Source of the DNA: a bacterium
GTDB taxonomy: Bacteria > Planctomycetota > UBA1135 > UBA2386
Length of the DNA stretch: 64,000 nt
NCBI GenBank assembly: GCA_024743115.1
Contig: JANSXC010000004.1
Coordinates: 266,113-330,112, forward strand
Reading direction: 5' to 3'
The notes below the pieces were generated by a model. It saw only the letters and a list, made by a program, of their open reading frames with translations, was not told the origin of the DNA and ran no database searches. Positions 57,117 through 64,000 of this stretch are shown in pieces (the stretch's first letter is position 1; the number at the start of each line of letters is the position of its first letter). The translations under genes were made by a program, and so were the position numbers.

Positions 57117-58147
57117 AGCTGTTCGAGGAACTGGCGACGGCGGCCGAACGATTCGGCTTCGCCGGGGCCATGCGACTCATCGAGTGCGCGTTCACCGACG
57201 CGCCGCGGCTCGGCGAATCGGTGCGGCCGAGCGACGATCCGGTGCGCCTGGCCCAGGATCCGTCGCTCGCGTTCCCGACGGGTCCGATCGAGGGTTTCGA
57301 GCCGGGCGGCGCGCGGGCACGGCACGGCACGTTGCGCGTTCGTCATCCCGGGTTGTTCGGGCCCAACGGCCCGCTGCCGTCCCACCTGACCGAGTACGTC
57401 CTCGGACGGGTGCGGCATCACGACGACTTCACGCTGCGTGATTTCGCCGACCTGTTCCACCATCGCCTGCTGTCGCTCTACTGGCGCGCGCTCGCGACGG
57501 GCAAGCCGATCGTTCAGCTCGACCGGCCGCAGTCCGATCGGTTCGGCTTCTGGCTCGGCAGCCTCGGTGGATTCGCGGGCGAGAGCAAGCGCGCCAGCGA
57601 ACCCCGTATCGATCGCGCGCGGCGCCACTGGAGCGGTCACTTCGCGCGGCCCGTTCGCAACGCGGAGGGCCTGGAATCGGTGATCGCCGGCTTCTTCGGC
57701 GCGGCGGTCCGGGTCGAGGAGTTCGTGGGCCGCTGGCTGGAGATGCCGGGGGGCGGAGTCCGACTCGGTCAGGACCACGCATTGGGTCGCGACGCTTTCC
57801 TCGGCGAAAGCCTGTGGGATTGCAGCCAGTCGATCCGCATCGTGATCGGCCCGCTCGATCTCGAGACCTACGAACGACTGCTGCCCGGGGGCGAGAGCTG
57901 GTCCTGCCTGCGCCGACTCGTCGATTCCTACCTCGGGATCGAGCTCAGCTGGGAGGCCCGACTCGTGTTGCGTCACGACGAGGTGCCGGGCGCGGCCCTC
58001 GGCGGCGGGCGCCGGCTCGGCTGGACCAGCTGGCTCGAGCCGCCACCCGAAACTCGGGACGTCGATGACCTGACGCTGCTGCCAGGTCGGCCGTTCCGCG
58101 AGATGATCCACGCCAACTCCAACTCCAACTCTTCCGACGAACCATGA
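57080..58147 (+). CDS. tssG: T6SS baseplate protein TssG
   Basis: LFEELATAAERFGFAGAMRLIECAF...GLFGPNGPLPSHLTEYVLGRVRHHDDFTLRDFADLFHHRLLSLYWRAL. Confidence 0.94.
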   Translation: MAAPNRQPTAALKLFEELATAAERFGFAGAMRLIECAFTDAPRLGESVRPSDDPVRLAQDPSLAFPTGPIEGFEPGGARARHGTLRVRHPGLFGPNGPLPSHLTEYVLGRVRHHDDFTLRDFADLFHHRLLSLYWRALATGKPIVQLDRPQSDRFGFWLGSLGGFAGESKRASEPRIDRARRHWSGHFARPVRNAEGLESVIAGFFGAAVRVEEFVGRWLEMPGGGVRLGQDHALGRDAFLGESLWDCSQSIRIVIGPLDLETYERLLPGGESWSCLRRLVDSYLGIELSWEARLVLRHDEVPGAALGGGRRLGWTSWLEPPPETRDVDDLTLLPGRPFREMIHANSNSNSSDEP

Positions 58148-60909
58148 CCGAGATCAGTCGCGCAGCCCTGTTCGGCAAGTTGAACCCCGTCGTCTATCGC
58201 GCCATCGAGGCCGCGACCGTGTTCTGCAAGATGCGGGGCAATCCGTACGTCGAGGTCGTGCACTGGATCCATCAGCTCTTGCAGCTCACGGACTCGGATC
58301 TGCACCACATCATCAAGAACGCGAACATCGATCCGGGGCGGCTCGCCAAGGACGTGACGGATGCGCTCGACAAGCTGCCACGCGGCTCGACGTCGATCAC
58401 GGATCTGTCGTCGCACGTCGAACACGCGTGTGAACGGGGCTGGGTCTACGGCTCGTTGATGTTCGGCAGCTCGCAGATTCGCTCGGGGCACCTCGTGCTC
58501 GGTATGGTCAAGACGCGCGAACTCCGCAACGCGTTGCTCGGGATCAGCAAGCAGTTCGAGAAGATCAATCCCGATCAGTTTGCGGAGCGGTTCGATGAGT
58601 TCGTGGCCGGTTCGCCGGAGGAGGCGATGGCGGCGAAGGACGGTTCGACGACGGCCGCCGCGCCCGGGGAGGCTTCGGGAGCGATGCCACCCGCTCAGAT
58701 GGGCAAGGAAGAGGCCCTGCAGCGCTTCACCGTCGATCTGACTGCCAAGGCCCGGGGTGGTGAGATGGATCCGATCGTCGGTCGCGACGAGGAGATTCGG
58801 CAGTGCGTGGACATCCTCATGCGGCGGCGGCAGAACAATCCGATTCTCACGGGCGAGGCCGGCGTCGGTAAGACCGCGGTCGTGGAGGGATTCGCGCAGC
58901 GACTCGTTGCCGGTGACGTGCCGCCGGCGCTCAAGGACGTCCGCCTGCTCTCGCTCGACGTCGGATTGCTGCAGGCCGGCGCGAGCATGAAGGGCGAGTT
59001 CGAGGAGCGCCTCAAGCAGGTCATCGAAGAGGTGCAGTCGAGCGCGGTACCGATCATCCTGTTTATCGACGAAGCACATACGCTCGTCGGTGCCGGCGGT
59101 GCGGCCGGCACGGGGGACGCCGCCAATCTGCTCAAGCCGGCGCTCGCGCGCGGCACGCTGCGGACGATCGCTGCGACGACGTGGGCCGAGTACAAGAAGC
59201 ACATCGAGAAGGACCCGGCGCTCACCAGGCGGTTCCAGGTCGTGCAGGTCGACGAACCGGACGAGGCGCGCGCGATCCTGATGATGCGCGGCGTCGCCTC
59301 GGCGCAAGAGAAGCACCATCGCGTTCAGGTGCTCGACGAGGCTCTCGAAGCCGCGGTCAAACTCTCGCATCGCTACATTCCGGCCCGGCAGCTGCCCGAC
59401 AAGTCGGTGAGTCTGCTCGACACGGCGTGCGCGCGCGTGGCGATCAGTCAGCATGCCGTCCCGCCGGAACTCGACGACTGTCGGCGGCGGATCCAGGCGC
59501 TCGAAACCGAACTCGAGATCATCGGTCGCGAAGCGGCGGTCGGGGTCGACGTCGGGGAGCGTCGAGCGACCGCGGAAGAGAGCCTCGGATTGGAGCAGGA
59601 CCGGCGCGAGGGGCTCGAGAAGCGGTGGAGTGAGGAGAAGGCGCTCGTTGATCGCATTCTCGAACTCCGCGCGCGCTTGCGCGGCGGTGATGGCGCCGTC
59701 GAGGGCACTGGCAGTGATCTCGAGCAGGCGGCGGAAGCCGCGGCCGGGGGCGAGGCCGGCGGTGCTGTCGAAGCGGGCGGTGCCCCAGCAGTGAGTGCCG
59801 AGCCGTTGAGCGATGCTGACCGGGCTACGGCACTCGAAGATCTGAAGCAGCTCCAGCGCGAACTTGCGGAGATGCAGGGCGAGTCCCCGCTGATTCTGCC
59901 GTCCGTGGACTCCCAGGCGGTGGCGTCGGTCGTCGCCGATTGGACTGGAATCCCGGTCGGTCGCATGGTCAAGGACGAGCTGCAGACGGTGCTCGACCTC
60001 GCGGCAACGCTGAGCAAGCGCGTCGTCGGCCAGGATCACGCGATGGAGATGGTCAGCAAGCGCATCCAGACCAGCCGCGCTGGCCTCGACAATCCCAACA
60101 AGCCGATCGGTGTGTTCATGCTCGCTGGCCCGTCGGGCGTCGGCAAGACGGAGACCGCGCTCACGATTGCGGAGACGCTCTACGGTGGCGAACAGAACGT
60201 CGTCACGATCAACATGAGCGAGTTCCAGGAAGCGCATACCGTGTCGACGCTCAAGGGTGCGCCCCCGGGTTACGTCGGCTACGGCGAGGGCGGCATCCTC
60301 ACGGAGGCCGTGCGCCGCAAGCCGTACAGCGTCGTGCTGCTCGACGAGGTCGAGAAAGCGCATTCCGACGTGCACGAGATCTTCTTCCAGGTGTTCGACA
60401 AGGGCGTCATGGAAGACGGTGAAGGCCGGATGATCGACTTCAAGAACACGATCATTCTGCTGACGACCAACGTCGGCAGCGACCTGATCATGAACATGTG
60501 CAAGGATCCCGAGTTGCTGCCCGAGCCTGACGGCATCAACAAGGCCCTGCGGGATCCGCTGCTGAAGGTATTCCCTGCCGCACTGCTCGGTCGCATCGTG
60601 GTGATCCCGTACTACCCGCTCAGTGAGTCGATGATCCGGATGATCTCGACACTGCAGCTCGATCGCATCAAGAAGCGGGTCGAGGGCAACTACAAGGTTC
60701 CGTTTACGTGGTCGGACAATGTGCTGTCGACGATCGTCGACCGCTGCACCGAGCTCGAGAGCGGTGGTCGCATGATCGACGCGATCCTGACGAATACCGT
60801 GTTGCCGACGATGAGCCGCGAGATCCTGACGCGAACCCTGGAGGGACGCGAGATCCAGAAGGTTGCCATCGACATCGTCGATGGCGAGTTCGGTTACTCG
60901 TTCGAGTAG
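58144..60909 (+). CDS. clpV: T6SS AAA+ ATPase ClpV (TssH)
   Basis: MTEISRAALFGKLNPVVYRAIEAATVFCKMRGNPYVEVVHWIHQLLQ; two Walker A motifs TGEAGVGKTAVVEGFAQRL and LAGPSGVGKTETALTIAETLYGG. Confidence 0.96.
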   Translation: MTEISRAALFGKLNPVVYRAIEAATVFCKMRGNPYVEVVHWIHQLLQLTDSDLHHIIKNANIDPGRLAKDVTDALDKLPRGSTSITDLSSHVEHACERGWVYGSLMFGSSQIRSGHLVLGMVKTRELRNALLGISKQFEKINPDQFAERFDEFVAGSPEEAMAAKDGSTTAAAPGEASGAMPPAQMGKEEALQRFTVDLTAKARGGEMDPIVGRDEEIRQCVDILMRRRQNNPILTGEAGVGKTAVVEGFAQRLVAGDVPPALKDVRLLSLDVGLLQAGASMKGEFEERLKQVIEEVQSSAVPIILFIDEAHTLVGAGGAAGTGDAANLLKPALARGTLRTIAATTWAEYKKHIEKDPALTRRFQVVQVDEPDEARAILMMRGVASAQEKHHRVQVLDEALEAAVKLSHRYIPARQLPDKSVSLLDTACARVAISQHAVPPELDDCRRRIQALETELEIIGREAAVGVDVGERRATAEESLGLEQDRREGLEKRWSEEKALVDRILELRARLRGGDGAVEGTGSDLEQAAEAAAGGEAGGAVEAGGAPAVSAEPLSDADRATALEDLKQLQRELAEMQGESPLILPSVDSQAVASVVADWTGIPVGRMVKDELQTVLDLAATLSKRVVGQDHAMEMVSKRIQTSRAGLDNPNKPIGVFMLAGPSGVGKTETALTIAETLYGGEQNVVTINMSEFQEAHTVSTLKGAPPGYVGYGEGGILTEAVRRKPYSVVLLDEVEKAHSDVHEIFFQVFDKGVMEDGEGRMIDFKNTIILLTTNVGSDLIMNMCKDPELLPEPDGINKALRDPLLKVFPAALLGRIVVIPYYPLSESMIRMISTLQLDRIKKRVEGNYKVPFTWSDNVLSTIVDRCTELESGGRMIDAILTNTVLPTMSREILTRTLEGREIQKVAIDIVDGEFGYSFE

Positions 60910-61439
60910 GGGCGCGTTGGGGTGGTCGATGCATCACCGAAGCGTTCGGTCGACACGATGACCGCGCGCGGGACGGGTAGTCCGCGGTGGGCTTCCCGCA
61001 GCTCTGGCGGCGTGTGCTGCGTGTCCGCCAGCAGGTTGGGCAGGAAGACCTGCTCGCCGCCGCCGATCCACTGGACGTGTGCGTTCTTGCGCTGGTCGTC
61101 ATAGCGCTGGTGACGGGCTTCGCCGATCCAGCCGATCGCGGGGCATGCCAGCCGGGCGGTGACGAGCATGTCCATGCGCGTGCTCCAGTCCCGCCGAACG
61201 GCGTGCCACGCGCGGGCGACATCGGGTGCCTCGATCGCACGGCGGCTGGCGTGCAGGCGAATCCGGCGCAGCACCTCTGGCTGGAACCACCACGGACCTT
61301 CGACCGAGGTCTCGCCGCGAGTCACGAAGCGGTGAAGGACCTGGCCCGCGGGGAACGTGCGTGGTTCCGGCTGCGTGCGGAACGTCTTGATCTCGTCGTC
61401 CCGCAGGACGTAGCCCGCATTCAGGACGACCGCGGTCAT
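60894..61439 (-). CDS. Unknown protein in the PAAR-like module
   Basis: ATGA overlap with the DUF4150 gene; MTAVVLNAGYVLRDDEIKTFRTQPEPRTFPAGQVLHRFVTRGETSVEGPWWFQPEVLRRI; no family recognised. Confidence 0.65.
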   Translation of the reverse strand: MTAVVLNAGYVLRDDEIKTFRTQPEPRTFPAGQVLHRFVTRGETSVEGPWWFQPEVLRRIRLHASRRAIEAPDVARAWHAVRRDWSTRMDMLVTARLACPAIGWIGEARHQRYDDQRKNAHVQWIGGGEQVFLPNLLADTQHTPPELREAHRGLPVPRAVIVSTERFGDASTTPTRPYSNE

Positions 61440-61852
61440 GGCATCACGGTGACCTTGACCTGACTCGGGGCGACCTGCACACCGGCTGGCATGTTGGCAT
61501 TGGAGCCGCCGTTCAGGCCGATCATCGACGTCAGGTGGACGACCGGAGTGCCCTCGGCCTTCACCTTGGAACTACCTTTCTTGTAGAGCGCGGGCCCCTT
61601 GAACTTCGAGGACACGACGCCACCGCCGGCATTGCCGGCCTCGTCGCCGCTGGACATGCTGATCTCGGTCTTGGTCGTGCAGACGTTCTTGTTGCCGACC
61701 TTGACCTTCTTGGAGGTAGTGCTGCCTTTGGCCTGATTGGCCATGGCGATGTTGGGGTAGGGGATTGGCACGGGGCCGCCCGGGGTCGGCGTCTTGCAGA
61801 CGTCCGGGAACCCCATGCACTGGCCGCCGCCGTTCGTGGTGATCGGAAACAT
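61436..61852 (-). CDS. DUF4150 PAAR-like T6SS spike-tip protein
   Basis: MFPITTNGGGQCMGFPDVCKTPTPGGPVPIPYPNIAMANQAKGSTTSKKVKVGNKNVCTTKTEISMSSGDEAGNAGGGVVSSKFKGPALY. Confidence 0.9.
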   Translation of the reverse strand: MFPITTNGGGQCMGFPDVCKTPTPGGPVPIPYPNIAMANQAKGSTTSKKVKVGNKNVCTTKTEISMSSGDEAGNAGGGVVSSKFKGPALYKKGSSKVKAEGTPVVHLTSMIGLNGGSNANMPAGVQVAPSQVKVTVMP

Positions 61853-61855
61853 GTC

Positions 61856-61900
61856 GACTCCTGTTGTGGATCAGCCCAAATGGATCAGCCCAGGTGGATC
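61856..61900 (-). repeat. 14-bp GATCCA-type repeats upstream of DUF4150
   Basis: Minus strand GATCCACCTGGGCT / GATCCATTTGGGCT / GATCCACAACAGG then ATG; two full units 61867-61894 on plus. Confidence 0.85.
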
Positions 61901-62403
61901 TTCTCGCCGTCGATCTGCACGTCCTTGGCCGCGGTCTGAATGATCCGCCCAGCGCGCGTACGGTCGGTCTCACGAATGCGGGTCTCGCGTCGGCGGGTGC
62001 TGATCCGCATTGCACCGCGCACCTTGGTCCAGAGTTCCTCACAGCTCTGTCGCACGGTGCCGAGTGCGGCGTCCCAAGCCTCGGCGACGAACTGCACGGC
62101 TTTCGCGCGGAACTCGAGGCCGTCACGGGCCTGCATCCGGATGCGGCCGTGCGGAGCCTGGAGATCGAGATCGCCCGGGACCTGGAGCGCCGTGCGTCCC
62201 GAGCCGTTCAGCACGCCGATCGCATAGAAGAGGTCGTCCTGGCCGATGACGAGCAGCGTGTCTCCCGCGCTCGCCTCGTAGGTGAACTGCATCGCCGGCG
62301 TGACCCAGGCCTTCTTGTCGGGCATCGCAACGAGGATGCGTCCCGTTCGGGCTTCGACGACCTTGGCCGGGCCGAGATAACTGGTGGCGGTGAGCGTGTT
62401 CAT
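61885..62403 (-). CDS. DUF3540-like T6SS-associated protein
   Basis: GPAKVVEARTGRILVAMPDKKAWVTPAMQFTYEASAGDTLLVIGQDDLFYAIGVLNGSGRTALQVPGDLDLQAPHGRIRMQARDGLEFRA. Confidence 0.78.
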   Translation of the reverse strand: MNTLTATSYLGPAKVVEARTGRILVAMPDKKAWVTPAMQFTYEASAGDTLLVIGQDDLFYAIGVLNGSGRTALQVPGDLDLQAPHGRIRMQARDGLEFRAKAVQFVAEAWDAALGTVRQSCEELWTKVRGAMRISTRRRETRIRETDRTRAGRIIQTAAKDVQIDGEKIHLG

Positions 62404-64000
62404 GACGTTGCTTCGGGGTCGGTCGGGGGGCTGTAGGCTTCGGCTTGTTCGCGGTCCGGATCGGTGCGCATCACGCCGCGCAGCGTGGCGCCGTGCCAGA
62501 CCGAATCGGTGTCCTGGATCGCGTGGAGGTCGCAGTAGGAGAGGTCGGCATCGACGAAGCTGACGCGTTCGAGGCGCGCGTTCGCGAGCAGGCAGTACTC
62601 GAGGTTGGTACGGTCCAGCCGTGCGACCCGGATCGTGACTCCCGTGAGCACGCTCTCGCGCAGATCGGCGCCGATCGCACTGCAGTGCGAGATCACGGCG
62701 TCGGCGAAGCTGCTCTTTTGCAGTGCGGCGCCGTCGAGCGTCGCCTCCGACAGGTCGGCACCGGTGAAATCGCACGCGGGGCCGCGCGCGTTCGTCAGGT
62801 CGGTGCCGTGGAGTCTGGCGCCTTCGAAGCAGCAGCCGGCCAGGACGCTGCCGGTGAGTCGACTCTGTGACAGGTCGGCGCCCGTGAGATCGGCGTCGGT
62901 GAGGTCGGATTCGGACAGGTCCCGTTGCGTGAGATGGACCCCCGTGAGATCGCACGCGACGAACGCGTTGTGGCCCAGTTCGACCTGGCTCAGATCGAGC
63001 CCTTCGAAGTGGGTGGCCCGGAAGCGCGCGCCGCGGAAGTCGGTTCGGGCGAGAGTCGTGTCCGCGAGTTGGGCGGCGTGTACCTTGGCTCCCGTGAATC
63101 TCGATTCGCTCAGGTCGCTACCTTCGAGGTCGACCGTGCGGAGGCTGGCGGCATCGAAGCTGGCGCGCTGCAGATTGCAGCGATCGAACGCAACGTCCGT
63201 GATCTTGGCTTCGTCGAAGCGGGCCGCCGCGAAGTTGCACTCGCGGTAGCTGCAGTCGGTCAGTGTCCGGCCGCGGAAGTCGCCGTCGCCGAAGTCCAGG
63301 CCGACGAACTCGGCGCCGGGGGCGGTGAGGGCGGTGAGCCGTTCGATGCCGGTGAGCAGCCCGATCGTGGCGCCACTGAGGTCGGCGCGTTCGAGGTTTG
63401 CGTCGGTCACGATGGCGTTGACGATCGTGGCCTCGGTCAGATCGGTCTGGTCGAGGCGGGCTCGGGTGAGGTCCGTCGAGCGCAACGCCGCCGCGGGCAG
63501 CGCCGTGTCCGTCAACTCACAAGCCGTCAGATCGGCGCCGCTCAGGTCGGCGCCCGGGAGTCGGGCGCCGCAGAGGTTCGCTTCGCCGAGCCGGGCTTCG
63601 ACGAGCCTGACGTCCGGCAGCATCAGTCCACGAAGGTCCGTACGTCGCAGGTCGGATCGGGTCAGGTCGATGCCGGTTGCCTGCTCGGGAAGCTGCACGC
63701 CGCGGAGATCGCAGCGCATGAGCGTGACCTGGTCGAGTTGGGCGGTCGTGAAGTTCGCGGCCGCGAGGTTGCAGTCATCGACGTGGGCGCCGGCCAGGTT
63801 GGCGGCCGTGGCTTCGAGGTTGCGCCAGTCGATGCCGAAGCACGTCGACTCGGCGAGGCTGGCGCCCGCCAGTTTCGCACCCGGCATCGTGCACTGGGCG
63901 ATCATCGCGTTCTCGAACCCGGACTCCGACAGGTCGACCGCCTCACCCGCGACCTCGGCCCAGACCGCGTCACTCAGCGAGCAACGCAGGATCCTCGCGC
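62400..64000 (-). CDS. Pentapeptide-repeat protein, 5' end beyond window
   Basis: A(D/N)LXX repeats throughout; frame remains open upstream of the track's Met 63905 to the window edge (ARILRCSLSDAVWAEVAGEAVDLSESGFENAMIAQC...). Confidence 0.9.
   Translation of the reverse strand, partial: ARILRCSLSDAVWAEVAGEAVDLSESGFENAMIAQCTMPGAKLAGASLAESTCFGIDWRNLEATAANLAGAHVDDCNLAAANFTTAQLDQVTLMRCDLRGVQLPEQATGIDLTRSDLRRTDLRGLMLPDVRLVEARLGEANLCGARLPGADLSGADLTACELTDTALPAAALRSTDLTRARLDQTDLTEATIVNAIVTDANLERADLSGATIGLLTGIERLTALTAPGAEFVGLDFGDGDFRGRTLTDCSYRECNFAAARFDEAKITDVAFDRCNLQRASFDAASLRTVDLEGSDLSESRFTGAKVHAAQLADTTLARTDFRGARFRATHFEGLDLSQVELGHNAFVACDLTGVHLTQRDLSESDLTDADLTGADLSQSRLTGSVLAGCCFEGARLHGTDLTNARGPACDFTGADLSEATLDGAALQKSSFADAVISHCSAIGADLRESVLTGVTIRVARLDRTNLEYCLLANARLERVSFVDADLSYCDLHAIQDTDSVWHGATLRGVMRTDPDREQAEAYSPPTDPEATS

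Noticed and set aside
58111-58134. AACTCC hexamer repeat at the tssG 3' end
   Set aside because: Three short in-frame units (NSNSNS); likely simple low-complexity coding, not listed as a separate element.
62400-63905. Periodic 15-bp pattern suggesting a CRISPR or satellite array
   Set aside because: Fully explained by pentapeptide-repeat coding; no conserved repeat/spacer alternation.

Overview
High-GC (roughly 65-70% by eye) bacterial chromosomal window with dense coding. Many signal peptides end in '...AQ', and sulfatases, ECF sigma factors and a kinase-bEBP fusion are present; together these suggest a Planctomycetota-like host (inference, not tested). Main blocks: (1) boxB (partial) and boxC of the aerobic benzoyl-CoA pathway. 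(2) A lipoprotein followed by a 1233-aa Ser/Thr kinase-TPR-GAF-sigma54 activator fusion, with a textbook -24/-12 sigma54 promoter in front. Two further -24/-12-like sites lie before a small secreted protein and before the GH95/helicase pair. (3) A GH95 fucosidase, a giant DUF4011/SF1-helicase/PD-(D/E)XK-like/DUF3320 protein, a beta-lactamase-fold hydrolase, a 5'-3' exonuclease and two sulfatases. (4) Two ECF sigma/anti-sigma-like pairs, a PhoD-like phosphatase, an SGNH hydrolase, pyrC and a channel-like membrane protein. (5) A near-complete type VI secretion locus (39303-60909): kinase-like protein, FHA, tssJKLM, tagF, tssABC, hcp, tagJ, tssEFG, clpV. It converges on a minus-strand adaptor/cargo module (unknown ORF, DUF4150 PAAR-like, DUF3540, pentapeptide-repeat protein running off the window). 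Most notable candidates: a T6SS-linked pseudokinase lacking the catalytic Asp, a strongly structured hcp-tagJ intergenic RNA, GATCCA-type leader repeats shared by two T6SS transcripts, and the putative sigma54 circuit. No rRNA, tRNA, CRISPR array or transposase was recognised.
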